A stretch of 64,000 bases of DNA from Clostridiales bacterium (GCA_017478485.1 JAFVDI010000003.1:62001-126000); one strand, 5' to 3'; positions 26,710-37,980 are shown, counted from the first letter of the stretch. The notes: generated by a model not told the origin, from the letters alone. Program-made: numbers and translations.

Positions 26710-27723
26710 ATGGCATTAGGCATGGAGATTGGTGTCGATCTCGGCACCAGCAGCGTGTTGATATATATCAGGGGTAAAGGCATAGTCCTTAAAGAACCCT
26801 CTGTAGTTGCAGTTAACAGCAGGACAGGCAAGGTTTTGGCAGTAGGTGAATCTGCAAGCCTCATGCTCGGAAGAACTCCGGGAATCGTTGAAGCTATCAG
26901 ACCCTTACGTGAAGGCGTTATTTCCGACTTCCGTGCAACAGAAGTAATGCTCAAGGCTTTCATCGGCCGTGTATGTACCGGACTTCGCGCCACATATTTC
27001 AAGCCTACGATCGTCGTATGCGTTCCTTCGGTAATCACACCGGTCGAGCAGCAGGCTGTTGAGAATGCTTGCCGTCACGCCGGCGCAAAGGACGTTTTCC
27101 TTATCAGAGAGCCTATCGCTGCTGCCATCGGTGCCGGTATCGATATTACAAAGGCGTGCGGTTCGATGGTAGTCGACATCGGCGGCGGCACTACCGATAT
27201 TTCGGTTATCTCTCTTTGCGAGCCTGTTGTTGACGCATCCCTTAAGGTCGCAGGCGACAAGTTCGATGAAGCGATCATCAAGCACGTAAGAAAGAGACAT
27301 AACATCCTCATCGGTGAGAAGACGGCCGAGAAGCTCAAGATCGAGATCGGATGCGCTTACCCGAGAGATGAGGAGCTCACTCTTGACGTACAGGGAAGAA
27401 ACATCATCACGGGTCTTCCTTCAACAGTTACCGTTTCATCCACAGAAATGCTTGAAGCTCTTGAAGAGCCTATCACACAGATCTTTGAAGCAGTTCATAA
27501 CGTTCTCGAGAGAACCCCTCCGGAACTCATGGCTGATATCTCACAGAGAGGTATCGTTATGACAGGCGGCGGCGCTATGCTCTACGGCCTCGATCACATG
27601 CTTTCCAACAGGATCGGCATCGATGTTTACTTAGCTCAGGATCCTGTATCCTGCGTTGTTATCGGTACAGGTAAGGCGCTCGACATGATGGATAAGTTCG
27701 CTGCACTCTCAAGCGACGTTTGA
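26710..27723 (+). CDS. mreB: Rod shape-determining protein, MreB/Mbl type
   Basis: 337 residues with the actin-like ATPase phosphate loops: GVDLGTSSVLIYI, VVDIGGGTTDISVISL and the adenosine segment MTGGGAMLYGLD. It polymerises along the membrane and guides lateral wall synthesis. No mreC or mreD follows, so this may be the Mbl-like paralogue rather than the mreBCD copy. GAGGTG precedes the ATG. The gene is single and ends in a strong terminator. A FabT-like palindrome lies about 95 bases upstream. Confidence 0.93.
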   Translation: MALGMEIGVDLGTSSVLIYIRGKGIVLKEPSVVAVNSRTGKVLAVGESASLMLGRTPGIVEAIRPLREGVISDFRATEVMLKAFIGRVCTGLRATYFKPTIVVCVPSVITPVEQQAVENACRHAGAKDVFLIREPIAAAIGAGIDITKACGSMVVDIGGGTTDISVISLCEPVVDASLKVAGDKFDEAIIKHVRKRHNILIGEKTAEKLKIEIGCAYPRDEELTLDVQGRNIITGLPSTVTVSSTEMLEALEEPITQIFEAVHNVLERTPPELMADISQRGIVMTGGGAMLYGLDHMLSNRIGIDVYLAQDPVSCVVIGTGKALDMMDKFAALSSDV

Positions 27724-27743
27724 TCTTATTTAATCCGAAACTC

Positions 27744-27780
27744 ATAGACGTTTGTCGATTTATCGACAGACGTCTATTTT
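27744..27780 (+). terminator. Rho-independent terminator after mreB
   Basis: Long stem ATAGACG-TTGTCGA / TCGACAG-CGTCTAT with a short loop, followed by a T run. Confidence 0.85.
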
Positions 27781-27822
27781 TATGTTTGCGCTCTGATATC
27801 TGAAAGTGCCTGAAAATAATGG

Positions 27823-27851
27823 TTGACGAGTAAAATGCGTAATGTTAAAAT
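27823..27851 (+). promoter_or_regulatory. Sigma-A promoter for rho
   Basis: TTGACG (27823-27828) and TAAAAT (27846-27851) are 17 bases apart. The leader to the rho ATG would be about 115 bases, long enough for the autoregulation known for rho in other bacteria; I see no named element in it. Confidence 0.65.
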
Positions 27852-27974
27852 TCACGCAGTCAGGATGATACTGACATTAGATATTTCCTTTGGTAATTCG
27901 ATTGATCTTTTGTAACTGATCCCAATTTCCACTTTTTGAAAATTGATATCTAAAACTACTCATGAGAGGTATTC

Positions 27975-29834
<1,860 letters not shown>

Positions 29835-29940
29835 CAACGGGTTTTTATTCAAGTAATATAGCAACGCTGATTTAGTAATCCGGTATGACATACGTGATGG
29901 TAAGATTACGCGTCATATCTTTGATTGAGAGGTGAAAACA

Positions 29941-30141
29941 ATGAAAGAAGGCATCCATCCTCAGGCACAGATTGTAACTGTAAGATGTGCTTGCGGTAAC
30001 ACATTCGAGACACTGTCTACGAAGAGCGACCTTAGAGTAGATATCTGCTCTAACTGCCACCCGTTCTACACAGGTAAGCAGAAGCTCGTTGATACAGGCG
30101 GACGCGTTGACAAGTTCAACAAGAGAATGGGCAAGGCTTAA
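29941..30141 (+). CDS. rpmE: 50S ribosomal protein L31, zinc-binding type
   Basis: 66 residues. It has the four Cys of the zinc (C+) form: CAC near residue 16 and CSNC near residue 36, plus [24 protein letters not shown] at 29932 is in frame, but it is part of the ribosome binding site (GAGAGGTG) of the ATG at 29941. A zinc-free paralogue may exist elsewhere; none is in the window. Confidence 0.95.
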   Translation: MKEGIHPQAQIVTVRCACGNTFETLSTKSDLRVDICSNCHPFYTGKQKLVDTGGRVDKFNKRMGKA

Positions 30142-30170
30142 GCCTTTACCCCGGTTAGAAAGATTAACCA

Positions 30171-30203
30171 GGAGCTGTGCATATGCGCAGCTCTTTTCTT
30201 TTT
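30171..30203 (+). terminator. Rho-independent terminator after rpmE
   Basis: Stem GAGCTGTGC / GCGCAGCTC with a small AT-rich loop, followed by TTTTCTTTTT. Confidence 0.85.
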
Positions 30204-30288
30204 GCCGCGACTATATACCTTATTTCCTGAAGCAATAATGATATAATCAGCATATTAATGTTTAAGTAACCCGACAGGGAGATCAGAT

Positions 30289-31326
30289 ATGTCAAAAAAG
30301 AAAGATAACAAACCTGCCGTCAGGTCAGCATCTGACGCGGTTCAGTGCGAGGCCGGCAAGCACTGCAAGAAGACCACGATCGGCGGACAGGCTTTGATCG
30401 AAGGTGTCATGATGGTCGGTCCTTCCAGGACGGCTATTGCAGTCCGCAAAGGCGACGGCACCATATATGTTGAAGAAGTTAAGCAGAGCGAGAAGGTTTC
30501 TTACTTTGAAAAGATCCCGTTCATCAGAGGATGCATCAGATTCTATAAGATGCTCGTAACCGGTACCGGAGCTCTCATGAGATCTGCGGATATTTCCGAA
30601 GAGGGCAAGCCTGAGGAAGAGGCTGAAACTGAGAGCAAGCCTTCGAAGCTAGATGAATTCCTTAACCGTCACCGCAATGTCGTAGTTACGTTTGCGGCCA
30701 TACTCGGAATCCTTTTGAGCGTCGGCCTTTTCATTCTCCTGCCGAGGCTTATCGTTGACATTGCTTCCAAGTTCATTCCCGAACGTATTGTCCAGCAGCT
30801 GTGGATGACCATTATCCTTAATCTTGTTGAGGGTATCTTAAGACTCGTTATATTCCTGCTCTATCTGATCAATGCTTCAAGGCTCAAGGACGTTAAGCGC
30901 GTATGGCAGTATCACGGAGCCGAGCATAAGACTATCGCATGCTACGAAGCAGGCGAAGATCTTACCGCTGAGAATGTTCTCAAGTATCCGAGATTCCATC
31001 CCCGCTGCGGAACAGCTTTTATGTTTATCGTACTTGCTATTTCCATCATGATCTATACTGTCATCAGCATCTTTACGGGAGCTCAGCCGATGTGGGTCAA
31101 CCTTCTGATCCGTCTTGTCGTGATCCCTTTGATCTGCGGTATTTCATATGAACTCCTCCGTTTTGTCGGGCGTCATGATAAGAACGGATTCTGCAGATTT
31201 CTCAGCAAGCCGGGACTCTGGCTTCAGAAGTTCACTACCGCTGAACCTGATGCTGCTATTGTAGAAGTTGCTATCGCTTCGCTTCAGGCTGTAATTCCGG
31301 AGAACAAGGACGATGACATCTGGTGA
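30289..31326 (+). CDS. DUF1385 (YqhQ) family membrane protein
   Basis: 345 residues. The N-terminal part has the family signature GGQALIEGVMMVGPSRTAIA. Two pairs of hydrophobic segments cover about residues 125-210 and 240-290, and a conserved motif YHGAEHKTIACYEAGEDLT lies between them. The His, Glu and Lys in that motif suggest a catalytic or metal-binding role, but the function is unknown. The 3' end overlaps prmC by 14 bases, an arrangement common in Clostridia. A TATAAT at 30242-30247 could be its -10. Confidence 0.92.
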   Translation: MSKKKDNKPAVRSASDAVQCEAGKHCKKTTIGGQALIEGVMMVGPSRTAIAVRKGDGTIYVEEVKQSEKVSYFEKIPFIRGCIRFYKMLVTGTGALMRSADISEEGKPEEEAETESKPSKLDEFLNRHRNVVVTFAAILGILLSVGLFILLPRLIVDIASKFIPERIVQQLWMTIILNLVEGILRLVIFLLYLINASRLKDVKRVWQYHGAEHKTIACYEAGEDLTAENVLKYPRFHPRCGTAFMFIVLAISIMIYTVISIFTGAQPMWVNLLIRLVVIPLICGISYELLRFVGRHDKNGFCRFLSKPGLWLQKFTTAEPDAAIVEVAIASLQAVIPENKDDDIW

Positions 31327-32158
31327 TGTATTGAAGCTCCTTACCGAATCAGGTGATGAGGAAGCTCAGATCGATACACGGATACTGTGTGAAGAATTTG
31401 AAGGGGAGGCTCTGTCTCTTGCTGCCGCAAGGCGTGCAAAGGGGGAGCCTCTGGCTTATATATTGGGACACAGGCATTTCTGGCGTGAAGACTACCGCGT
31501 GATCCCCGGAGTACTCATTCCCAGAGCCGATACGGAACTGCTTGTGGAATGCGCGATAAGATTCTGCGGCTGCCATGATCTTGCATCCGGCGACGTGCTG
31601 GATATACCTGTATCAGTCAATAAGAAAGACATCAGCTTTGCTGATATCTGCACCGGTACCGGCTGTGCCGGGATCTCGATAGCCAACGAACTTCTGACAC
31701 ACGGCTTTAAGGTTGACGGAATACTGACTGACATAAGCGATGCTGCTCTTAAGACGGCGCAAAGCAATGTCGACGGCCAGGTGAAAGAATCTTCTGTGCT
31801 CAAGGTGATCAGGAATGACATCCTTATTGATGGTCTTCCCGGAAAGTATGATCTCATCGTATCCAACCCTCCGTATATCACTGATTCCGAGATGGAGGAA
31901 TTAGACAGTTCAGTTAAAGATCACGAACCGGAACTGGCGCTGAGGGGAGGAATTGACGGCCTTGATTTTTACGGGATCATATTTGAAAAGAGCTTCGCAT
32001 CTCTTGTCCCCGGCGGCGCCGTCTTTGCCGAACACGGATATCTTCAGGGTGAAGCAGTAAGAAAGCTTTGTAAGGATGCAGGTTTTGATACCGTCGGAAC
32101 CGTAAAGGATTACGGCGGCAACGAGCGCGTCACATGGGGGATAAAGCATGCCGGGTAA
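31313..32158 (+). CDS. prmC: Peptide chain release factor N5-glutamine methyltransferase
   Basis: 281 residues. An N-terminal helical substrate domain (GEPLAYILGHRHFWREDYRV) is followed by a SAM-binding fold with FADICTGTGCAGISIANEL and the catalytic NPPYI motif in DLIVSNPPYITDSEM. PrmC methylates the Gln of the GGQ motif in RF1 and RF2. prfA, often adjacent, is not in this window. It is coupled at both ends, to the DUF1385 gene and to the DUF951 gene. Confidence 0.94.
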   Translation: MTSGDVLKLLTESGDEEAQIDTRILCEEFEGEALSLAAARRAKGEPLAYILGHRHFWREDYRVIPGVLIPRADTELLVECAIRFCGCHDLASGDVLDIPVSVNKKDISFADICTGTGCAGISIANELLTHGFKVDGILTDISDAALKTAQSNVDGQVKESSVLKVIRNDILIDGLPGKYDLIVSNPPYITDSEMEELDSSVKDHEPELALRGGIDGLDFYGIIFEKSFASLVPGGAVFAEHGYLQGEAVRKLCKDAGFDTVGTVKDYGGNERVTWGIKHAG

Positions 32159-32348
32159 ATTCTACAGATACAGATTCACCGAAGGCGAGATAGTAACTCT
32201 CAAGAAAAAGCATCCGTGCGGAAGTACGGAGTGGACTGTTGCCGGTGCCGGTTCTGATATGAAGCTTAAATGCTGCGGCTGCGGACGCATAATGACCATG
32301 GGCAGGGAAGCCCTTGAAAAAGCAACGGTGGCGGTAAAACGCGGTTAA
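32148..32348 (+). CDS. DUF951 family small zinc-ribbon-like protein
   Basis: 66 residues, starting inside the prmC end (11-base overlap). It has the family pattern KKKHPCGSTEWTV and KLKCCGCGRIMTM, with four Cys able to bind a metal. DUF951 (YyzM-like) proteins are common in Firmicutes and have no known role. Its stop overlaps the end of the convergent VOC-like gene. Confidence 0.88.
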   Translation: MPGKFYRYRFTEGEIVTLKKKHPCGSTEWTVAGAGSDMKLKCCGCGRIMTMGREALEKATVAVKRG

Positions 32349-33199
32349 TTTGCTTCCAGACTCTGTGAAACGCAGATGTGCCTTCCGTCACAGTCTTCGA
32401 AAACAAACTGTCTGTTTACCTTCATGTTTTTAGCTTCGTGAGCCTCGGGAAGCTGTTCCGTTATCTTCACGTCTGAGCCGGAAAGCTCGTTCTGAAGCAG
32501 ATATGGCTCGGAACAGTAGATGTACATATCGTATTTGATGCCGAACTTGCGCAGGGGTCTTGCGATATCACCGCTGCCTTCTACCAGTACTATCGCAATG
32601 TTGTCACGCGTGAGCCTGATGTGCGGCATGCTCTCGTCATCGAGATGTGCAGCTTTGAAACCGAGTTTTGTCTCATAGAAGATGGCTGTCTTGTAAGGAT
32701 CGGGGCACACAAATACCGCAGCCTGATTGTTCATCAGAAGGAGCCTGCCGCTTCCTTCTTCTTCGCCTTCTTTCTTATCTGAACAGTCGGGGGATGTGAC
32801 CTGAGTCTTGCTGTTGAACTTGAAACCCAGAAGGGGTTTGCAAAAGGATTTTTCGTGATCTTCAAGAGAATCCATAAGCGCTTTGCGGTCAAGGATCTCC
32901 TGTGTTGTCATGTTGGAAGGGATAGCCCTTAACCTGTCGACTTTTTCGCAGTATTCCGCAAGGCTTACAAACCTGATGAACAAAGGTACTATCTCATTTA
33001 CGGATGCGGGAAGCTTTTTCTCTCCGTGAAGGAACATCATGCCGTATTCGACTGCTTCAGGGGGAAGGGCGGCAAAGAGGTGGTTCAGGAATAAAAGCTC
33101 ATCCTGTGCTTTTTCGTCTGTTCCGCCGGCATCAATGGTTGACTGCATCATGTCGAATACTGCGTTTATGTCGTGTGCGGGGTATTCCATTTCGAGCAT
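32345..33199 (-). CDS. VOC (glyoxalase)-like protein with an N-terminal helical domain
   Basis: 284 residues from the ATG at 33199, which is preceded by AGGAGG at ten bases; a TTG at 33226 is in frame but lies before that site. The first 130 residues are predominantly helical and unassigned. The C-terminal part (about 145-280) resembles the vicinal oxygen chelate fold (VFVCPDPYKTAIFYETKLGF, then FVFEDCDGRHICVSQSLE). The metal ligands of glyoxalase I are not obvious, so a binding or resistance-type role is as likely as catalysis. It is a single minus-strand gene. Confidence 0.72.
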   Translation of the reverse strand: MLEMEYPAHDINAVFDMMQSTIDAGGTDEKAQDELLFLNHLFAALPPEAVEYGMMFLHGEKKLPASVNEIVPLFIRFVSLAEYCEKVDRLRAIPSNMTTQEILDRKALMDSLEDHEKSFCKPLLGFKFNSKTQVTSPDCSDKKEGEEEGSGRLLLMNNQAAVFVCPDPYKTAIFYETKLGFKAAHLDDESMPHIRLTRDNIAIVLVEGSGDIARPLRKFGIKYDMYIYCSEPYLLQNELSGSDVKITEQLPEAHEAKNMKVNRQFVFEDCDGRHICVSQSLEAN

Positions 33200-33288
33200 T
33201 ATGGGAAAGCCTCCTGATGTTTTCAAAAGAATTAATTTGACTTATTATATCAGACATAGTTTTTCGAATAATAAGAGGTAACAGGATA

Positions 33289-33774
33289 ATGCCGGCGTTT
33301 AAGAAGACAAATGCGATGAGGATGCTCGACAAGGCGGGCGTCGCATATGAATACAAGGAATATGAATATGACGAGAACGATCTCGACGGCCATCACGTCG
33401 CGGAATACTTAGGTGTTCCATATGAGGAAGTTTTCAAGACCCTCGTAGCCGTCACGGATAAAGGCGAATATCTCGTTTACTGCATCTGCGTTGATGATGA
33501 GATCGATCTCAAAAAGGCTGCCAGACTGGCGGGCGAAAAGCGAGTGGAGATGATCCACGTTAAAGATCTCCTTAACGTTACCGGTTATATCAGAGGCGGG
33601 TGTTCTCCCATCGGAATGAAAAAGAAATTCAGGACTTTCATCGATGAGATGATCGAACTCGTGGACAGCGTAAGCGTAAGCGGGGGACAAAGGGGCCTTC
33701 AGATCACGATGAAGCCGGCGGATCTCGTCAGCTTTACGGAAGCGACCGTCGGCGATTTTGCCGTCAGAGACTGA
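33289..33774 (+). CDS. ybaK: YbaK/EbsC-type aminoacyl-tRNA deacylase
   Basis: 161 residues matching Cys-tRNA(Pro) deacylases. Family marks are KTNAMRMLDKAGVAYEYKEY at the start, the Lys in EEVFKTLVA and the segment GYIRGGCSPIGMKKKF. The enzyme removes Cys from mischarged tRNA(Pro). A site AGAGGTAACAGG precedes the ATG. It is probably a single transcription unit, since murC has a promoter-like region of its own. Confidence 0.92.
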   Translation: MPAFKKTNAMRMLDKAGVAYEYKEYEYDENDLDGHHVAEYLGVPYEEVFKTLVAVTDKGEYLVYCICVDDEIDLKKAARLAGEKRVEMIHVKDLLNVTGYIRGGCSPIGMKKKFRTFIDEMIELVDSVSVSGGQRGLQITMKPADLVSFTEATVGDFAVRD

Positions 33775-33800
33775 TTTGAAGTATAATGTCTTTCTATAAT
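33771..33800 (+). promoter_or_regulatory. Candidate murC promoter
   Basis: CTGATT (33771-33776) and TATAAT (33795-33800) are 18 bases apart, close behind the ybaK stop. Another TATAAT is at 33782-33787. Confidence 0.35.
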
Positions 33801-33820
33801 AAGACAGAAAAGAGTTCATT

Positions 33821-35281
33821 ATGTTAGACAGCAAAAAATTTACACTGGATGATCTGAAGAGCGGCGCAAGGATATATTTCATCGGAATCGGCGGTATCTC
33901 TATGAACGGCCTTGCTAAGCTTGCGAAAGCAGCGGGATTCGTTGTCGGAGGTTCTGACAATCATCCGGGAGAGAGAACTGACATACTCGCAGAAGAAGGC
34001 ATAAAGATATACGGTAATCAGATTGCAGGGAATATCGATGATTTTAAGCCCGATGTTCTTGTAAAGACCGCTGCCATACTTCCTCAGAATGAAGAGGTGG
34101 GCAGAGCGAATGAACTCGGACTTCAGGTGCTCGACAGAGCTGAATTCCTAGGTGCTTTTACCAGGACATATAAGCGCGTAATCAATGTTTCCGGAACACA
34201 CGGAAAGACGACCACGACATCCATGATCTCGCTCATGATGATAGAGGCGGGTGCTGATCCGACCGTGCATCTCGGTGCGGATCTCGATCTGTTCAAGGGA
34301 ACGGTCAGGACGGGTTCATCAGACAGAGGCGTTCTTGTATCGGAGGCCTGCGAATTCAACAGATCTTTCCTGAACTTCTCATCAACGACAGCCGTCATAA
34401 CCAATATCGATCATGATCACGTTGACTGCTATCCGACCATTCAGGATGTCATTGATGTTTTCGCAAGGTTCATGGGTCTTGTAAGCGATGACGGAAACAT
34501 AGTCGTTTCCGGTAACGATAAGAACATCGCAAGTTCAGTGGAAGAAGCAAGAAAAGCTTTTGCTTCCGCAGGCAGAAAGTTCCCTGCTGTCGTGACATGT
34601 TCAACAGATGAAGCACCATGTGCGGTATCCGGCAAGACTGCTGATTTCTTTGCAAGAAACATATCTTTCGAGCAGGGCCTTCCGTCATTTGAGATCGTTC
34701 ATGAAGGTGTATCTTTCGGTAAAGTGCATCTTCGCATACCCGGAACACATAACATAGCCAATTCACTCAATGCTGCGGCTGCGGCATACCTTAACGGAGC
34801 TTCGCCCGAGAACATAGTAGCAGCGCTTAACGGTTTCGGAGGCGCTGACGGCAGGTACACTGTTAAGGGAAAATATAAGGGATGCGATGTCGTAGTCGAC
34901 TATGCGCATCATCCGACGGCAGCCAGGGCTACGATCGAGGCGGCTTCCAACATGCCCCACAACAATATCCTCGTTGTTTTCCAGCCTCTGACTTATGACA
35001 GGACAAAAAAGCTTTTCGAGGATTATGTTACAAGCCTTCTGCCTTGCAGAAAGGTGCTTTTCGCAGAGATATTCTCTGACCGCGAGATCAATATGCATGA
35101 TATATCGTCCAAAGACATATCTGATGAGATCAATAAGCGGGGCGGTGATTCCGAGTTCTATGAGGACAGGGAAGAGCTCAAGAACAGGATCGATGAACTT
35201 ATCGAGCCCGGTGACATTATCCTTATCTTAGGACCGGAAGACATAAGGACATTAGGCGACACGCTCTGCCCGAAGGGTTGA
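33821..35281 (+). CDS. murC: UDP-N-acetylmuramate--L-alanine ligase
   Basis: 486 residues with the three Mur-ligase domains. The N-terminal UDP-binding fold is IYFIGIGGISMNGLAKLA, the ATP-binding P-loop is VSGTHGKTTTTSMISLM, and the central TNIDHDHVDCYPT segment and the C-terminal VVDYAHHPTAARATIEA are present. The GIGG start and overall length favour MurC over the other Mur ligases. It adds L-Ala to UDP-MurNAc in peptidoglycan precursor synthesis. A large membrane protein gene follows 6 bases after the stop. Confidence 0.93.
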   Translation: MLDSKKFTLDDLKSGARIYFIGIGGISMNGLAKLAKAAGFVVGGSDNHPGERTDILAEEGIKIYGNQIAGNIDDFKPDVLVKTAAILPQNEEVGRANELGLQVLDRAEFLGAFTRTYKRVINVSGTHGKTTTTSMISLMMIEAGADPTVHLGADLDLFKGTVRTGSSDRGVLVSEACEFNRSFLNFSSTTAVITNIDHDHVDCYPTIQDVIDVFARFMGLVSDDGNIVVSGNDKNIASSVEEARKAFASAGRKFPAVVTCSTDEAPCAVSGKTADFFARNISFEQGLPSFEIVHEGVSFGKVHLRIPGTHNIANSLNAAAAAYLNGASPENIVAALNGFGGADGRYTVKGKYKGCDVVVDYAHHPTAARATIEAASNMPHNNILVVFQPLTYDRTKKLFEDYVTSLLPCRKVLFAEIFSDREINMHDISSKDISDEINKRGGDSEFYEDREELKNRIDELIEPGDIILILGPEDIRTLGDTLCPKG

Positions 35282-35287
35282 TCTTAA

Positions 35288-36850
35288 ATGAAGAGAAGGA
35301 CCATTACCGATCAGGAGGAATTTACCGGAAGGGCTCCTGAACTAAACAGAACGACCAGGGTCAGGAAGGTTTCTCCCAAAGCCTGGTTTTCTGCCATTTT
35401 GTCACTGGTAATGAGCCTGGCTTTGTTTGGCCTTTATAATCTTGCTTATTCCGGTGCGGGAGAAAAAGAGAAGATCGTTCTTTTCTATTGCGAAAAGCGG
35501 TTCTTTCCCTATGTTTCAATGAACAATGCGCTTGCCTGCGCTGATTTCGATTACGATGTGATCGAGATAAAAGACTCAAGTGAACTGTCAGGACCTGAAC
35601 CGTATGAGATACCTGAACAGTACAACGGAAGAAAGATAGTTGTGGCATCTTTCGGGAAAAATGCATTCGAGATCATGAATTCCGTTGCCGAAAGCGAGAA
35701 TCCGAACGTTATCGGTTACTGCCTGATCAACCCCGCTTATCCAGGAAACGCGGCACTTGAAGGTTACGGACGCAATTTCCCCAAGACTCCGGTTGCTATT
35801 TTCTGCAATGAGGATAATGCCGGCAACAGTTCCGGCGAGGGCGGGGCTTCAATGCTGTACGAAAAGCTTTCAGGCGCCGATACCCTGTACGGAGTGCCTG
35901 CGGTAAGCGGAACATTGATCAAGAGTAAAGTCTTCGTCTCGCCTGACCAGAGCAGATACATGTCGGTTTCTTCGCTTGCTCTGGGAAATCATGTAATGAG
36001 ATATTCTCCTCTGTTTGAGAATGAACTTGCGAGATATTTGGGGATCACTTACGGCAGCGGTATCTCGACTTTCAGGCTTACCGCATGGTTCACTCTTGCT
36101 CCGTTCCTGGCTTTTGCAGCTCTTTGTTTCCTTGCGCTTTTTGTATTCCTGATCCCGGTCAGGGATTCAGATAAGGGGTCCAAGGAATTAAAGGGAAGGG
36201 ACAGTCTGGGAGCCATCATATTCTTCGGGCTTTCCGCATGGATCGGACTTACCATTTCGGTCATGAAGTTTATTCCGTCACTGGCAGGATATTCCAGATA
36301 TGCAGTTGTAATGGCACCTGCCGGACTTGTTGCGGCGATGGCTCTGATGCGTTTGCCGTTCCTGCTTTCTAAAAAGGTTTCTTATAAGCGTGACAAGCTT
36401 CAGGGAAACATGGTGCTTGTACCGCTTGCTATGGGACTCTGCGAAGTGGCATACATCGCCGTTCTTGTATTTGCGTTCACCGACATATCGGGAATCGATC
36501 AGGGCATGCTTAAGCTTGCCGCTTCTCTTATCGTATTCGTCGTATCAAGCCTTTCTGCATTTGTTCTTGCCAGAGCAGACAGGAAGTCCAGGTTTGCCGG
36601 TGAGGGCCCTGCGTCATATTTCGGCAATCCGGCATATTTCCTCGAGACCATGATACCGCCTGTGGCACTGCTGGTCGTCTCTGTTATGCGTGCAAACAGT
36701 TCTGATATATGTTATTCTTCTCTGGCTCTGGCCTGTGGTCTGATACCTTATTGCGCCGCAGTTACCATAAAGCGTTACTCGGACTTTTTCGAGATGTCGG
36801 GAGTAGTGTACGGGATACTGATGGGAATTCTCGTTTACATTGCGCTTTAA
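35288..36850 (+). CDS. Uncharacterised polytopic membrane protein downstream of murC
   Basis: 520 residues. A basic N-terminus, one helix (about 33-55), then an extracytoplasmic domain of about 200 residues with alternating alpha/beta pattern (EKIVLFYCEKRFFPYVS, GRKIVVASFGKNAFEIM, PVAIFCNEDNAG). This recalls alpha/beta-hydrolase folds without a clear nucleophile elbow. From about residue 260 there are eight or so membrane helices. I do not recognise the family. The six-base gap to murC implies joint expression, so a role in wall assembly or precursor handling is a reasonable guess. Confidence 0.8.
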   Translation: MKRRTITDQEEFTGRAPELNRTTRVRKVSPKAWFSAILSLVMSLALFGLYNLAYSGAGEKEKIVLFYCEKRFFPYVSMNNALACADFDYDVIEIKDSSELSGPEPYEIPEQYNGRKIVVASFGKNAFEIMNSVAESENPNVIGYCLINPAYPGNAALEGYGRNFPKTPVAIFCNEDNAGNSSGEGGASMLYEKLSGADTLYGVPAVSGTLIKSKVFVSPDQSRYMSVSSLALGNHVMRYSPLFENELARYLGITYGSGISTFRLTAWFTLAPFLAFAALCFLALFVFLIPVRDSDKGSKELKGRDSLGAIIFFGLSAWIGLTISVMKFIPSLAGYSRYAVVMAPAGLVAAMALMRLPFLLSKKVSYKRDKLQGNMVLVPLAMGLCEVAYIAVLVFAFTDISGIDQGMLKLAASLIVFVVSSLSAFVLARADRKSRFAGEGPASYFGNPAYFLETMIPPVALLVVSVMRANSSDICYSSLALACGLIPYCAAVTIKRYSDFFEMSGVVYGILMGILVYIAL

Positions 36851-36862
36851 TGCAATTGATTA

Positions 36863-36892
36863 TTGACTTTCAGACTCCTTAGGTGTTATTAT
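36863..36892 (+). promoter_or_regulatory. Sigma-A promoter for rplU-prp-rpmA
   Basis: TTGACT (36863-36868) and TATTAT (36887-36892) are 18 bases apart. The start would be near 36899. Confidence 0.6.
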
Positions 36893-36894
36893 AC

Positions 36895-37003
36895 GCGGGT
36901 GACCGCATGCAACGGGCTCTTTAAACACGCTTGGAATTAGGCTTAAAGCCAATAAATACGGGCGTTGCCTCGGGTTAAGCAGCGAGACTGGAAGAACAGG
37001 AGG
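36895..37003 (+). promoter_or_regulatory. Structured leader of the L21 operon (L21-leader-like)
   Basis: About 110 bases between promoter and rplU. They contain a GCGG/CCGC hairpin near 36895-36906, a long-range pairing of GCAACG (36909-36914) with CGTTGC (36963-36967) and a GGCTT/AAGCC hairpin near 36940. Firmicute rplU operons often carry a conserved autoregulatory leader; assignment to that family is by position and structure only. Confidence 0.5.
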
Positions 37004-37010
37004 AACGAAC

Positions 37011-37313
37011 ATGTACGCAGTAATTAAGACAGGCGGAAAGCAGTACAAGGTTTCTGTCGGCGACGAGATCTTCGTTGAGAAGCTCGAAGGCGAGGAGGGA
37101 ACCCAGGTTACTTTCGATGAAGTACTTGCTATTGCTGATGACAACGGCATTCAGGCCGGTGATCTCAAGGCTACAGTTACCGGTGAGATCGTAAAGCAGG
37201 GCAAGAACAAGAAGGTAATCGTTTCAAAGTACAAGGCTAAGAAGGGTTACCGTCGTAAGAACGGACACAGACAGCCCTATACCCGCGTTAAGGTATCGGC
37301 TATCAACGCCTGA
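37011..37313 (+). CDS. rplU: 50S ribosomal protein L21
   Basis: 100 residues starting [20 protein letters not shown], with the C-terminal [19 protein letters not shown], both diagnostic of L21. AGGAGG precedes the ATG. It is the first gene of the conserved rplU-prp-rpmA operon. Confidence 0.97.
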   Translation: MYAVIKTGGKQYKVSVGDEIFVEKLEGEEGTQVTFDEVLAIADDNGIQAGDLKATVTGEIVKQGKNKKVIVSKYKAKKGYRRKNGHRQPYTRVKVSAINA

Positions 37314-37321
37314 GTTCCGTT

Positions 37322-37696
37322 ATGATAACCGCCGCAGTAGAGCGTGATCAGAAGGGCAGCATACGCAGTTTGCGTGTAAGCGGTCATTCGGGATACGCAG
37401 AAGCAGGAAGTGATATCATCTGTGCGGGAGTATCCAGCTTATGCTACGCAGCCGCCAATGCTTTAGAAGACATTTGCGGATATGACAACGAAGAATTCCT
37501 CGTTATCAAAGGCGAAGGCACCGAAGATGTTGATCTCAGCATTAAGGTTCCTGATAAGGGCGAAGCTGATGTCCGCGACAGGGCGCAGGTCATCATGAGG
37601 ATGACAGAGCTCGGTATTATCTCCATAGCGGCGGAATACAACGGCAAAGGCAAAAAGTACTTACAAATCAACAATATGAAGACACCGGAGGTGTAA
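37322..37696 (+). CDS. prp: Ribosomal-processing cysteine protease Prp
   Basis: 124 residues. The catalytic pair is visible as the His in [18 protein letters not shown] and the Cys a dozen residues later in the same segment. Prp cleaves the N-terminal extension of L27 in Firmicutes and relatives. Its place between rplU and rpmA and the cleavable extension of the following L27 confirm the assignment. No strong ribosome binding site precedes the ATG, 8 bases after rplU, so coupling is likely. Confidence 0.93.
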   Translation: MITAAVERDQKGSIRSLRVSGHSGYAEAGSDIICAGVSSLCYAAANALEDICGYDNEEFLVIKGEGTEDVDLSIKVPDKGEADVRDRAQVIMRMTELGIISIAAEYNGKGKKYLQINNMKTPEV

Positions 37697-37698
37697 AC

Positions 37699-37980
37699 AT
37701 GATCAGAATGAATTTACAGCTCTTCGCTCATAAGAAGGGAATGGGTTCCACCAAGAACGGCCGTGAATCCCAGTCCAAGAGATTAGGTGCGAAGAAAGGC
37801 GACGGACAGGCCGTTTTAGCCGGTAATATTCTTGTCAGACAGCGCGGAACAAAGATTCATCCCGGCACAAACGTCGGAATCGGTTCTGACGATACTCTCT
37901 TCGCTCTTATCGACGGTACCGTCAAGTACGAGCGCAAGGGCAAGGACAAGAAGCAGGTAAGCGTTTATCCCGTAGCTTGA
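37699..37980 (+). CDS. rpmA: 50S ribosomal protein L27 with Prp-cleavable N-terminal extension
   Basis: 93 residues. The first nine (MIRMNLQLF) precede [20 protein letters not shown], the true mature start of L27. NLQLF followed by A fits the Prp cleavage site (F/A) seen in Staphylococcus. The extension must be removed because the L27 N-terminus reaches the peptidyl transferase centre. GGAGGTG precedes the ATG. A terminator-like hairpin follows before obgE. Confidence 0.96.
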   Translation: MIRMNLQLFAHKKGMGSTKNGRESQSKRLGAKKGDGQAVLAGNILVRQRGTKIHPGTNVGIGSDDTLFALIDGTVKYERKGKDKKQVSVYPVA

